From Carex sylvatica (Eukaryota > Streptophyta > Magnoliopsida > Poales > Cyperaceae), in contig CAXKVR010000130.1 of assembly GCA_964058845.1 (NCBI GenBank), positions 1-64,000 of the forward strand: 64,000 nucleotides of DNA, in the 5' to 3' direction. Under the pieces are notes generated by a model. That model did not search any database. It was not told the DNA's origin and was given only the letters and a program-made list of their open reading frames with translations. The translations under genes and the position numbers were made by a program. Each line of letters begins with the position of its first letter. The stretch's first letter is position 1. Shown here piece after piece: positions 45,201 to 58,376 of the stretch.

Positions 45201-48010
45201 TTATAAAGGTATTCTTGATGTTATGAGGTTTTTCAGGGATTGCCATCAATATGCTTCCAATGAACATCAGAGTGAGATCATTAACACATTAGCACTTCAG
45301 AGATTCATGACAACAAATCTAACCACAAACAAACCTCTGGTAAAATCGTTAACACATTAGCACTTCAGAGATTCGTGGCACCAAAATCTAACCACAAGGG
45401 TACTGAAGCAGAAGGGATCTAAAAAAAATAATCGTAGATGAATCTGAGCCTCATCTTTAGCAATACGTTCTCAATTCTAATTCAGTTACTATAATTTTTT
45501 ATAGAAAATAAGTTGCGCCCATTTTCCTCAACCAACATTTCAATCTGTGTTTTCTTATTTGTCATTCACAACACCTCATCCCCAGTACATGTGCCACATT
45601 AGACAAAAAAGACCTCCAATCTGGCTAGGCCTTGGAACAGAAAACAGATGTTCTGAAAAGTTCCATATCCTCGGTAAGTTTCAAAGGATAAGGATCTGCA
45701 TCAGCCCAGCACAAGCTCCAAATTTGATCTTAAACAGCAAACAAGAATATAAACGCAGGTGTATTGATAAAACGCACCAGATCTAAAGCTTAAACAGCAA
45801 ACAAGACAAGGTTTTGTATGGGGCAATTAAGGGTCAGCTCCCGAAAGGGAAGAGAAAGGGAAGAGAGGTCTAGATTAACCTTGCTCCCTAGTTGAAATAC
45901 ACAAGATGAATAGAGTTGGACGGAGGAAAATGAGGCTGAATTGCTTACACATTTCTCCAACTTCTATTCATCTTCAATTTGAGGTGTAATCAATCGAGTC
46001 TGCATCCTCTGCATTAATGCACCGTTTGAGTTTGACTCCAAACTGCTCGATCAGAATCCGGATCAATCCGGCCCACTCCTCCAATGCACATGGGCCCCCT
46101 TTAAATTCGTTCTGATATGTAACGAATGGATCGGATTTAAACTCAAACAGTGCGTTAGTGCAGGTGATATGAATTCTATTCAATCTAGCATTCAACCCAT
46201 TTCGTTTCCATCGCTTTACTTTCTCTTAAACTCAGGAGCACATCTTATTTACAATCCATTTATTGCCAAATCCATATTCTAGCCATTGCATCTTTTTAGT
46301 ATGGATAACAATAGATGTATGGAAACCCAAAAAACTGGTATAGGTGGACAGAATGAGAGACAAGAATATTGTATGCTCCAGAATGATAACAGAAACTTTC
46401 CAATTAACATTTGCACATTTTTTTTTTTCAAAAAACAATAACCACAGTAAGTGATCCATACTGGACTTAAGAAAACCTAAAAATTTCCTTGCTAGCATTA
46501 TTATTCCAACATGAAAGGCACAGGGTCTGGGAGATCCAAGAGTCAGCAATAGAATACATGTTTAAGAAAAAAAAAAAACGGTAAGCAAGGCAAAAATGGA
46601 ATGAGGATCGGATTGGCCTTTGTTCCATCATGTTTATTAATCTCTTCTTTTCCTTTTCTCACTCAAATCAAATTCATATTTGGGGTTCAGAAACAGCCAG
46701 AGAGGTGAAAGTAACTTTGTATCAGATCCTACTAGCAGGTGAAAGCAATTACATCCAATAAAGAGCTCCTAAAAACCTAATTTGAGCTGAAAACGAGCAA
46801 AGAATGAAAGGCATTGTAGGATTATAGATCACCAAATCATCCCATCATATCTATACTTTCAATCACCATCATTCATCACCTCTCTCCGTTCAAAAATATA
46901 TTAGTCTCGCAAAGCAAGAATAAGTATAAGGTTCTGAAAACAAAGAACCTCAAAATTAGACATCTTTCTTTTTTCAAGAAATGAAGACTGGTAGGCACAA
47001 AATCCATATGCCAAAAATTGGTCTTGCAAAGTTTTTCTCAAACAACATTTCAATCCATGTTTCTTCTCAAAATAAATGCTCTTAAAAAAATTCATAACCT
47101 CAGTTAGTTCTAAGATTGGGATTCATGGCATTGATGAAAAAGCTCCTCCCAAGAATAAGAAAGCAAGTATATATATGACATTTTGATAAATAGCAACAGA
47201 TTTGAGCCCAAAGGACAAACCAGGAGAGGTTTTGTATGGGCAAACAAGAATCGCCCAATTGTCCTGCCAAATCCATATTATTGCCATTGTATCTTTTAGT
47301 GCAGATAACAATAGATGCATGTATGGAAAATAAAAAGGTGACTAGAGAGAGACGAGAATATGGATATATGAGATAAGAATCACAACAATATATCATTCAG
47401 GTATATTTATAACTTCATAATGGAAATTTTCCATGTAGCATTTCCATATTTTACTTATTGTAAAAAAAATCCAGGAGATCAAAATCCATGTAGCATGTCC
47501 ATATGTAAGACAAAAGATCCAGGAGATCAAGAGTTGGCAATATGTTTCAGCAAACAATTTTAATAACTAGTTAGGAAAGGGATGAGGCTCAGATTCGCCT
47601 TTTTTCCGTCATTGCTACTCTCTTTATCTTCTTTTCTCATGTCACTCAAATCAAATTCTTATTTGGTGTCTGGAAACAGCTAGAGAGGTACCCTCTTGCA
47701 AGGCATCCTAACAGCTAGCATGTTCAAGAACCAAATAAAAGAAGCTATTTTACATCAAATCTTACCAGCTCTGAAAGCAATAACATCCGATGAAACAGCT
47801 CCTAAAAAACCTGATTTGAGCTCAAAAACAGCAAAGAAGGAGAGGTGTTGTAGGGTTTATCGAGTATAACCCAATTACCCTGTCAGGTCTTTTAAGTTTT
47901 TGAATCATCATCGCCACTTTCACGCATAACATATAATAGATATATGCAAAAGTTAAAAGATGCAGATACTGAGAAAGGGAAAGAGAAGAGAGAGAGGAGA
48001 GGAGACATTC
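45200..48010. repeat. Degenerate tandem repeats of roughly 0.9-1 kb
   Basis: Blocks recur in the same order: CCAAATCCATAT..GCCATT..ATAACAATAGATG (near 46266 and 47268), ATCAAATTCATATTTGG/ATCAAATTCTTATTTGG (near 46667 and 47649), and AGCAAAGAA..AGGTGTTGTAGG-like strings (near 46796 and 47829; partial near 45790). At least two and possibly three units are present. A smaller tandem copy (AACACATTAGCACTTCAGAG at 45284 and 45352) lies at the left. No coding sequence was seen. Confidence 0.55.
45990..46184. mobile_element. Miniature TIR element (CTGCATTAATGC ends)
   Basis: The element is 45995-46179. GAGTCTGCATCCTCTGCATT at the left and a diverged inverse (CACCTGCACTAACGCAC) at the right; TCAAT flanks it (45990-45994, 46180-46184). 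It belongs to the family of the element at 23743. Confidence 0.6.
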
Positions 48011-50324
48011 TCCTTCAATTCCACCAGATCGTCAGTATCTAGGTTTTTTCTTCGTGTGATTAAATAATTCATTGGAAACCGAATTTTTCAGAAGTAGAAA
48101 AAAACAAAACCAATGAATTAACCCCGAATCTAGAGTTTCTTAAGCGACTACAACGGTTGAACAGCCGCAGTAGCGAATTCAGGGAGAGATAAAAGGGAAA
48201 AGAGAAGAACGCCGATACAGATAATTGCCTCAGAAATAAACAGTTAAAGAGAGATGGAGGCGCAGAAGGGACCTGAAAGAAGCACATAATTCATTGAAAG
48301 TGGCGCGAGTGTGAGAGAGTTGCTATGTAGTCGTCAAAGATAACACAGCAGCATTCTAGGGTTCTTCTCAAGGATTAATTTTCGAGGTTATCCATCTAAT
48401 ATAGCAGAGAAAGTACGGAGATATTAACCGTTTGATTGAGATCCTACGGGTCGAATAGGATAATGACTGGAATTGAATCCCCGTGGCAGACACTGGCAGT
48501 CTGGCAGTAGACTACTGAATACGATTTGTTGTAATTTGTAAACCTGTAATAGATGTAACGAATAAGCAGGGTGAATTCCTTTGCAAGATCCGTACGCAGA
48601 AGTAATAAGTTAGCGGGGGTCATGCAAATTCGAATCGGATTATTCCATTATAAACATTCATTGACGGTCCATATATGACATATTATTTCGTTGATAAGAA
48701 AAAAAAAAGTTTGATAAAACTCGATGAAAGAAAATTAGGGGGACAAGAGGAAAACGAAATTTATATATATAAGATTTTTTGTCAACCAAATAAAATGGAG
48801 AATTTGTGCAAGGGGTTCAAATAGGCCCAGATTACTCGTCACCATGTCAAATAGGCCAGGAGTACTGTAGGTCTGTGGTTCGGTTAATTTTCAAATCGAC
48901 CTGGGCTTCTGTTCAAAATTTAAGCTGAAGTCGGTTAGGCCAGAAATTTTGCTTATTTTGTCTGGATTAAACCTCCTTGTTAAATCCTCTTGCTCCACTT
49001 ATTTTTATTGATCACGTTTGATTGTGATTTGTGAAGTAAAGTTAATAATGAGAATTAAATGATTTATTCCATTTTACTTCACATGTTTTACATCTTATTT
49101 GATAATTTAATTCATAACTTAAATTATTATGTCTAAAGAAGTAAGATATTGAAAAATGAGTCTCTGTCTATGATGGTGGTTTCTATAAGTAGAGTAAGTG
49201 TAGACTGTAGACTGTAGAGTGAGTTAATCTACTTAGAGAGGTTGAGCAACTTTCCGGATTAACTCACTTCTCACTCCACCTTACTCTTTTTCTTATACTC
49301 ATCGTTTGATTTATTAAGTGTGAAGTAAGAAGTTTACTCCATAATCAAATATGTAGTTAGTTTTAATATTAATTCTAATTTTTTTTATTATAAAATATTA
49401 ATTTATTTCTAATGAAGAATTATAAAGTTAAAACTATCACTGTCTATGTTTATTCTGTGACCATCTTTGCATCGTTTTTTTTTTCTTCTCAACCGTATGT
49501 CTTGCTCAACTTTTAGATAATCAAAGATTTTAGAACTTTATTCCTAGATGGACTTGTATCAAATATAAAAATACAATAATTGTAATAGTTTTTATAAAAG
49601 GAAATGTTGTGAGGTTTGACATACATCAGGCGAAGACATATATTCAATTGATTTTTCTCTTGCTGATGATTTCACAGGAGATCAATGAGATTTTACTTGG
49701 TTGGATTGGCTGTAAATTAACCTCTGATTTTATGAAAATAAAATGAGCTTTATTGTCTTTTTTTTTTTAAAAAGACATATATTCAATTACGCATTTATGT
49801 TGAAATTTTCTTTATTATCTATTTTATTTTATAATTTTATATCTAATTAATAAGAATACCTATCCTTTTTTTAAATGAATGGTAAAGATTAATAAATATA
49901 TCATGTCATACAATATATTTAATTTTAAAATTTAGACATATATGTATCTAAATAGAAAATCATTGACGGGTGAACGTCTGATTTTCAGTGGAGAAATGAA
50001 CCAATCATCATAATTTTCGATTGAGAATCAAGGATAATTTTGACTTGTAATTCTTAATAATAAAATATAAATTAAGATTTTTAATGAGTTAACATGAGAT
50101 TAATTACATTATAAATAATAAAATATTGTAAGAGTTGAGAGATGAATAAGATAATTTAAATATTAAATAAGGAACGGAAGTTTTGTCTCAAAATTTCTTT
50201 ACTAATTTTCTATAGCATTAATCCAAAACTTCGGAAGAAAAACTTAGATTTATGTTTAGCTCATTTTCTCCGGCTTATCCGTTCTTAAGCTTTACTTTTT
50301 TATTTTTTTTGTGCATTAAACTTA
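48011..50324. other. Gene-free region with a 5'-UTR-like minus-strand stretch
   Basis: 48050-48330 on the minus strand is pyrimidine-rich with CTTTCAG|GTCCC acceptor-like sequence and resembles a leader exon, but no coding exon follows downstream (lower coordinates). Near 49010-49350, CGTTTGATT and GTGAAGTAA words repeat in direct and inverted orientation, suggesting a small TIR element. Nothing else could be assigned. Confidence 0.35.
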
Positions 50325-52054
50325 GGGGACGTTTGGTTCGCTATAGGTCATTCTAAGAAATAGAAGAATTTAAGAAAATGTAATGTCTGAAAATTGAGAT
50401 GTCAGGGTATGTGCTATTATTATGTTTGGTTCGTGCATGGCTATTACTTCAAGCCTTCAACATTTCCTGGAAGAGTCATTCCCATGTTTGATTCGTGCAT
50501 AGCTATTATATTAGTTATAGACATAACTTCACTATTCATTAATTATTAACTAAATAACGTTACATTTGTTAGAAGATTATGTATATCAAAATTATAAATG
50601 TGCCTACATACTATATGAATAATTATACAATAATCGACACGAGTCAAAATTAAAAATAAATTAAGAATAAAATTAGAATAAATTTTTGGTATTGGAACTA
50701 GTATTTTAGTTGTAGTTACGAACATTCTTATAAGAGTGAATCTATATCTAACGCATTATTGATATTTATATTTGGTCTTTTAAATCTAAGAAAAATACTA
50801 AAATCTCATACCAGATGGCCAATTTCATTTACCAGTAAAATTATACATGAGTAGATCTTACTAATGACACAAGCTTAAGAAAAATACTAATTTCTAAACT
50901 AACATTTTAATGTTTACACACAACAGTATATTATTATTACAGTATACTAACTAACTTTGAGACTTCAAAATCACTCTCTTCATCATCCAGCGGGGATCCA
51001 GGTAGCAAGCTATGTAAGGGTACCAAAGTCGGGGCCTCCTACAAGAAAAAAAGAAAATAAAATCATGATAATAAAGTTAATCAACATACCATGCTTTGTG
51101 TGCTTCAATAGCTTGTGTCGAAACATCTGGTCTCAAAACAAATTTAAGTACAATTATTTCACATGATACTTAACTCGATCTGGCTGGCTTAGATGGCTCA
51201 ATGTGCAGATCTGCTCAATAGATTGATTGTTGGTATTCAGCAGGAATCAAACTAGTGTGAACAAATTCAATGTTATAATAAGTTGAAACTTCTGCAAATC
51301 TAAACAATTAGCATAAGAGGGACATGATCAGAACAGTCCGAATACATGCATATCTTAGAATAGTGCCTAATACATACAAATCTTAGAACAGTACCGAAGC
51401 AGAACAGTCCGAATACCAGAATCACAACAGTCCGAATATCAACTATGTGTCAATGTCCAAACTATAGTCTACAAAATTAGAAATTGATGGACCTTGTGCA
51501 TGCAAATTCAAGCTCATTTAGAGAAACTACAATATCTAATTTTTTGATTGTGTGTGCACAATCAAAATGGACCTTGACTGACGATAAATTGATGAGAGAA
51601 ATAAGTTATATACTGCTAGAGATCGATCAAATATTAGAAATTGAAGGAGCCACTACCATTAAACTGGAACAAAGGGGTGACTTTACCAATACTAGAGAGA
51701 AGAGTTAAGCAGGAGACAGAAAATCAGAGAAGAGAGAGGGAAAACCCGTGAAGTCGGAGAGGAGAGCACAGAGAAGTTGGAGACACAGAGAGGAGGGGAG
51801 AGATGTTGGAGACGGAGAGGAGAGAGTTGTAATAACAGGGAGCGAAGAAAGAGTGCTAACGTGATTTCCTTCTGATGGGAATCAAGAAAATTCACCTTTT
51901 TTTGGCTATCGAGATAGCCATTAAGCAAGGAATCGTGATTACAGAGGGAATCCTATATTACCATTCCTATTCCCAACTGTTTTTGTCAAATGCAGGAATG
52001 AAATTACAATAGCCAGAAATCATCTCCCGAAAACTCAAACCAAACGCCCCCTTA
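50322..52054. mobile_element. PIF/Harbinger-like element, 1.73 kb (TSD TTA)
   Basis: The element is 50325-52051. GGGGACGTTTGGTTCG at the left and, inverted, GGGGGCGTTTGGTTTGAG at the right, flanked by TTA (50322-50324, 52052-52054). These termini and the 3-bp TTA duplication are characteristic of PIF/Harbinger (Tourist-like) elements. No transposase frame was seen; open frames at 50957 and 51484 are short and featureless. It ends about 450 bp upstream of the OMA1 start. Confidence 0.75.
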
Positions 52055-52093
52055 AGCTTTACTTTTAAAGTTCAAACTTTAAACTGACGGAAG

Positions 52094-52271
52094 CAACTCT
52101 GGAGGACCCTCCTATTCTCCAATCCAAACCGTTAAAAATCGATCAAACGGCTTCAATTACTTTTTTATTTTATATCAGTATAATCTATTAAAATGAATCA
52201 GATGTAATTGAAACCGTTTGATCGATTTTGAATGGTTCAGATTGAAAAATAAGAGGATCTGCAGATTCCAT
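52094..52271. repeat. Small foldback element in the OMA1 upstream region
   Basis: AATCGATCAAACGGCTTCAA at the left and GAAACCGTTTGATCGATTTT at the right form a hairpin of about 170 bp; the outer ends are GACCCTCCTATTCTCC and its diverged inverse. It lies about 235 bp upstream of the OMA1 ATG. Confidence 0.7.
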
Positions 52272-52505
52272 TCCTAAACTGACCTGGCTTATGATGTGGG
52301 GGCCACCGATCTTCTTGTCCGAGTTACATATTCTGTGCTTAAAATCTGACCGTTCATCCAACAAGCAAAATAAATTATCATCACAAGTGGAAATTTGATT
52401 AAGAGCGCCAAGCCAAATGCCACCTCCGTCCCTCTCACTGACGGACCCAGTACCCAGTCCCTCCTCGCTCCGATCCTGATCCGACCAACAAAAACCCAAT
52501 CAACG

Positions 52506-55500
52506 ATGAAGTTTTTCAACAGAGCGCGATCGCCTCTCTCCTCCCTCCTCTCTCGCCGCGCCGAGGCCGCTGCCTCCTCCAGTCTCCGCTCCCTTCCCAA
52601 AACCCCCATCCCTCTTCGTTCCCCGCCTATCCCTCCCAGTTTTAATTTCAATCGCACCTACTCCTTCTCTAGATCCCGGCCCCAGACAGAAATATACCAC
52701 TTCCGCCGCCGCAGTGGACCCCGCTGGTACCAGGATCCCCGCAAAGTGGTCATTGCCGTGGTGGTATCCGGCGGTGCCATTGTCGTGATCTATTTCGGCA
52801 ATCTCGAGACGGTGCCGTACACTAAACGAACCCACCTGGTGTTGCTCTCGTCCAGCACGGAGCGCCAGCTTGGCGAGTCGCAGTTCAAGCAGATGAAGGA
52901 GTCGTTGAAGGGAAAGATACTGCCACCATTGCATCCTGACAGTGTGCGTATAAGGCTGATCTCAAATCAAATCATAAAGGCGCTACAGCATGGACTGAAG
53001 CGTGATGAACTGAAGTGGTATGCCTTTGTAGGATGTTGCTTCAGATAATTTGAACATGATTGATTAAAGTAGCCAGTATGTAAGCCTTAAAAGCTTTACC
53101 ATGTAAATGAATAGAAGGTGTTTGATCATGTAGTATTTACAAATATTGAACTGTGAATTGCATAAACCATGACCACTTGTAGTTGTAATAGAGTTGATTT
53201 TTCGACTAACCGATTTATTACCATAGTCATTAGCTCCACTATGCACCAACTGGTATGTATAAGGTGCAGCTTTGAATGAGGTACAAGTTTTGTAACATTG
53301 GTATTAAAGCAGGTCTTTTGTGAAGAAATCAGATGAAATAAGTGTTAAAGAAGAGACAGAAAGCCGTAAAAATCTTTAGTCCAATCACTAGATCCCAGAC
53401 AAGTCTTAAACAAAGCACTGCAAACTACAAAGAGCCAATTTGTTGGTATATCTAACAAACTAACAGCGAAAAAAATTAAATTGTTTATTTTATCTACTCG
53501 AATTTATCAAGCCTAACATGTCAATCTCAGAATCTCAGTCACTGTACCATTTTCAAATTATGTTCAACTTGCATATGTACCATGTCAAATCAAAAGACAC
53601 AACTATTGAGAAGTTCAGTTCAATTTTATCCCTTCCTTTCTTTTCAGGAGCGACAACGAGTACTCCGAGCATGTAATGAGTGAACCATCCTCTGAATCCA
53701 AAGATGAAACAGCTTCTCAACTCCACAGCTCAGTGAAGAAGGAAGTTGACTTAAATGAAGGATGGAAAACAGAGGAGATTTTGGATGACAAGTGGGTCCA
53801 GGAGAGCAGAAAGGCAGCAAAGGGACATGGAAATGAGGTCGCAACAAAGCACCTGGAAGGCCTCAACTGGGAGGTTATAGTTGTGAGGGATGATATGGTA
53901 AATGCGTTCTGTCTTCCGGGTGGCAAAATTGTGGTTTTCACTGGTTTGATTGACAATTTCAAAACTGACCCAGAAATTGCTACCGTGATTGGTCACGAGG
54001 TACTGTTTCTCCTGTATAGTTAATTTTTATTTGATTAACTGAGCCCAATTACTGGACCAATTGATAATTAAGCATCAAATGTGACCGAATAATACCCTGA
54101 AAATCTCCATAATCTATAGATACAATGTCCGAGTATGAGCAAAGATTAGAGAGAGTTTGTCTGAGTTCTTACAAATACTAGTTGCCACTCAAGTAGATAT
54201 ATGTGCCTGGCTGTACTTCACCAAATTGCACTTTGATATTTGTATTGTAAAATACACATGCATAATCTGCAGTTACTGTTTATTTTAACAGTTGACAGAA
54301 ATATGTAAGGAAAAAAGGTATTTTGTCTTATTTGCAACCAAATATTATCGCCAAATATTATCGCCAAATATTAATAGTAGAATTTAGAAAGCAAAATTCA
54401 TTCAAGATAGGTAGGAGTTGTACATTTGGCAATTCCAGGTTGTGTTATACAACAACAAGTATGTATTGATAATTAGGATTATTATGGTCTTCAGTATCTT
54501 GTCTGCTTTTATTTATTTTTTAACTATAATACCAATCAATTTATTGTTGGAGAATTATTGAAATAATTTTTTTTATTTGGTGCAAATCTTTTCAGTATTG
54601 TCTGTATGACGTTCCTTTTTGGTTATTTTATATACTTAATTGAGGTTTATGTGGTAATGAGGACCACAGATCGTACTTAAACATACAGATACCACCTTAT
54701 GGAAAAGAAAAAACCTAATGGCAATAATATACCAGTAATGTCCTTGTACTGAAAAGTAGGGGGGAAATTGAAACCCTTAGTTCATTAAATCCAATTCATT
54801 GAAACTCCATCTATACGCTGTTGGCTCCTTGTGCCCTTAATTGCTTCAAACCTTGAATTGCATTTTTTTTTTCTGTAACAGGTGGGTCATGCCATTGCAA
54901 GGCACAGTGCAGAGATGATTACACGAAACCTTTGGTTTACAGCTCTGCAGTTAATAGTTTTACAGTTTATTTACATGCCAGATCTTGTTGCCGCCTTATC
55001 AAATCTCCTCCTTCACCTTCCTTTTTCGAGAAGGTATGCTTCATGCTCTGGTACCAGAATCTATCAGTGTCAACCATGACTGATATATAGCATGTATACG
55101 GTACAGCCAATGCAAACTACGGTGTAAATCAGTGACTAGAAAAGAATGGTTGTATAAGAAATTTAGCACTGAGTCAATGAAAAGCCAAATAAACTGAAAA
55201 CAAAAAAAGGGGATTCATGTGAACAATCCAGCATCAGTTTAAGCATTTTTTTTCCTACAACTAATACTTGATTAATCCCTAGTTTATATATTTGCCAAAT
55301 TGCTTGATGAGATAGTCAGCTTATTTTCTGAAAATTGATAATAACAGGATGGAGATTGAGGCTGATCACATTGGTATTATGCTTCTTGCGGCAGCAGGAT
55401 ATAACCCACGCATTGCCCCAAAAGTATATGAAAAACTAGGAAAAATAACAGGAGATTCGACTTTGAACAATTACCTTTCTACCCATCCTTCGAGCAAGAA

Positions 55501-55597
55501 AAGAGCAGAGCTGCTATCACAGGCCCGAGTTATGGATGAAGCAATGGATTTGTACAGAGATGCTGTTACTGGCAGTCGGACTGAGGGCTTCCTGTAG
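52506..55597 (+). CDS. OMA1: Mitochondrial inner-membrane metalloprotease OMA1 (M48; 4 exons, 421 aa)
   Basis: Exons: 52506-53017, 53648-53999, 54882-55033, 55348-55597; they join in frame to 421 codons. OMA1 is a zinc protease of the mitochondrial inner membrane involved in stress-induced protein processing and quality control. Seen here: a basic, Ser/Arg-rich N-terminus (about 1-70) suited to mitochondrial import; a transmembrane segment at about 92-108 (VVIAVVVSGGAIVVIYF); the M48 zinc motif HEVGH at residues 287-291, split across the exon 2/3 junction; a second hydrophobic stretch in exon 3 (LWFTALQLIVLQFIYM); and the third-ligand motif E-x3-D in MEIEADHIG (about 341-345), followed by THPSSKKRAELL. 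Length is close to Arabidopsis OMA1 (about 440 aa). The start is the first ATG of a frame open through the presequence. All catalytic residues are intact. Confidence 0.93.
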
Positions 55598-55657
55598 AGA
55601 AAGGAGAAACTGAAGAAATGGAACAACCTTTTGGTGGATGATACTGATCAGGTTTAT

Positions 55658-56317
55658 GTCTGGTTTAGGGGTGTCAATGGCACTCTTTTATCCGTTTACC
55701 CTATCTGTACCGTATTCGATAAGACGGATATAGATAAGATTTTTTTTCGTTAATTTATTGGGTACGGGTAATTTTTTTTTTCCCGTTATCAAAACGGATA
55801 AGGGTACGGATAAAGCCTATTTCGTACCCGTTACCCGATCGGATAATTATATAAAAAAATTATATATATTATATATCTTAATGACCATTGAACTATTATC
55901 CATCTCCAACAGTCCAACTGGCAACTATTCTTTATCTTAGAAAACAAAATTTATTAAATTTTCTATCTTGAACAATTAATCATCTTGCTTTTATTTGCAT
56001 GCCTGTTTTTTTTTCTAATTAAAGAACAAAGATATTTGTGTTTTGAAAAAAAAAATACAATTTAGTTGGAATCAATTTTCATATTAGTATTGTGATTATA
56101 TATGTGACAAATAAATGTGTCTTAGTGTTTTATTTAATAAATAATAAAAAAAAATTATTATACAAGTATTAACTGTTATTTATCTGCTACCGTTTTGTTA
56201 TCCGACAGTTACAACGGGTAAGGGTAGGGTATGAGTAAGGATAATTTGTGACAGGTACAAGTATGAAAATGCTTCCACCCGACTCTTACTGTACTCGTTG
56301 ACACCCCTAGTCTGGTT
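55658..56317. mobile_element. hAT-type miniature element (TSD GTCTGGTT)
   Basis: The element is 55666-56309 (644 bp) with TAGGGGTGTCAA at both ends in inverted orientation and a perfect 8-bp duplication GTCTGGTT (55658-55665, 56310-56317). It lies about 70 bp after the OMA1 stop, so it may be part of its 3' UTR. The interior has inverted GGGTACGG/CCGTACCC words. A truncated relative lies at 12855-13279. Confidence 0.93.
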
Positions 56318-56424
56318 TAATTGACTTAGTTTTTGATTAATTTTCTTCTTCTTTATACATGCATTCTGAATGTTTAGTCTATTAAAGGCTGTGAAGTTGT
56401 TAAAATATAGAAATAGGAATTAAG

Positions 56425-56642
56425 TATTATAAAACAAAACATAATAAAACTAGGGAGATGCTAAATCTTATTTCTAGATTATATCTCCATCTCAATATAT
56501 ATTTAAACCTCTTACAAAATTCTTATTTATAGGCTAGAGAAAACAAATAAAAATCCATACAATTAATAAGAGAGTTAATACAAAAATTAAATCTAGGAGA
56601 AGGTGAAGAAGGTGAAATGTCTACTATTATTATTTCATAACA
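56425..56642 (-). repeat. 3' LTR of the minus-strand Copia
   Basis: 218 bp, matching 62377-62593 with scattered differences. On the minus strand it starts TGTTATGAAATAATAATAG. Confidence 0.88.
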
Positions 56643-56999
56643 CTCCTCAGATATTTCTCTTTATAGTTATACACTATTAATATTGTACTGCAGGACAAAT
56701 ATTAATTTGATACTTCAGGACCAATTTGAATTAATTGATACTTCATGATCAGTTATGCTATCTCATTAAAAACCTTACTAAGAAAATCTAGTGGGACAAA
56801 ACTTAGTGAAGGGAAAAAGAGTGCAGCGTGTATAATACTCCTCCTCATTTTAATGTATATCTATTTAAGCGATGCATGCTGATCTTCTACGAAAGTTGCT
56901 AAAAAACATTTCTTGGCAATGATTTTCTGAATAAGTCTGCCAAATTGTCGCTTGATTTGATTTGACAAACATATATTAAGCCATCCTTTTGTAGATCAT

Positions 57000-58320
57000 G
57001 AGTTGAGAAGAATTTTGGCGGGATGTGCTTAGTTCTGTCGCCTTTAATATATTATTCTCTGATTTGAGCAATACATGTTGCATTATCTTCATATAGTACT
57101 GTCGGGCCTCCTTTGATTGACTCGAGCCCGTATTCCTCCATGATGTGTTGGATCATTGATCTTAACCAGACACATTCTCGACCAGTATCGTATAGAGTAA
57201 TTAATTCGGCATGATTTGACGATGTTGCCATCAGTGCCTGTTTTGTCGACCGTCATGAAATTGCATTACCGCCATTTGTAAACACATATCCGGATTGTGA
57301 TCGAGCTTTATGCGGATCTAATAAATATCCTGCATCTGCATACCCAACTAATTTGGACTTTGTTTCTTTTTGATAAAATAGTCTCATATCACGTGTCCCG
57401 CAAAGGTAACGAAATACATGTTTAATTCTGTTCCAATGTCAGCGTGTTGGATCAGAACTATATCTTGCTAGTACATTTATAGAAAAAGCAATATCAGGTC
57501 TCGTATTATTAGTAAGATACATCAAAGCCCCAATTACACTTAAGTATGGTATTTCTGGACCAAGAGCTTTTTCATTCTTTTTTCCGGGACGGTAAGGATT
57601 TTTTTTTATATCAAGTGATTGGACAACCATTGATGTACTTAGAGGATGAACTTTGTCCATATTAAAACGTTTCAACATCTTCTGGATATAATTTGATTGA
57701 TGGACAAAAATACTATTATACAAATGCTCGATCTGCAGGCCGAGACATAATTTTGTTATACCAAGATCTTTCATTTCAAATTCTTTCTTTAATAATGTTG
57801 CAGTCTTTTCAATCTCTTCAGGTGACCCTATGATATTTAAATCATCAACATATACTGCAATAATTGTAAAAACTGATATTGATCTTTTAATAAAAACACA
57901 TGGACTAATTACATCAGATTTATATCATTCTTTTAAGAGATATTCACTGAGTCGATTATACCACATTCGACCCGACTGTTTTAGTCCATATAAAGATCTT
58001 TTTAACTTTATAGAATACATTTCTCGAGGTTTTGATTTCAATACTTAAAGCATTTTTAATCCTTCGGGGACTTTCATATAGATATCATTATCAAGTGATC
58101 CATACAAATAAGCCGTGACTACATCCATGAGGCGCATTTGAAGGTTTTCAGTTATTGTGAGACTGATTAAAAATCTAAGAGTTATTGCATCCACTACAGG
58201 TGAATATGTCTCTTCATAATCGACTCTTGGTATTTGTATAAAACCTTGTGCCGCAAGCCTTGTTTTATATCTCACAATTTCATTTTTCTCATTCTTTTTA
58301 TTGCAAATACTCATTTGTAA
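57000..58320 (-). pseudogene. Copia reverse transcriptase / RNase H remnants
   Basis: RT is broken into frames: 58314-58045 with YKTRLAAQGF and MDVVTAYLYGSLDNDIYMKV, then the catalytic YVDDLNIIG near 57850, then 57774-57439 with GLQIEH and IPYLSVIGALMYLTNNTRPDIAF. RNase H traces continue toward 57000. Frameshifts and stops prevent a functional enzyme. Confidence 0.85.
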
Positions 58321-58376
58321 CCTACAAGATTAACATTTTTGGGGGTTAAGACTACAGGTCCAAAAATATTGCGCTT

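Noticed and set aside
52289..52934. Minus-strand frames of 122 and 144 codons over the OMA1 first exon
   Set aside because: Antisense shadows of a GC-rich exon; the plus-strand frame matches OMA1 and splices correctly.
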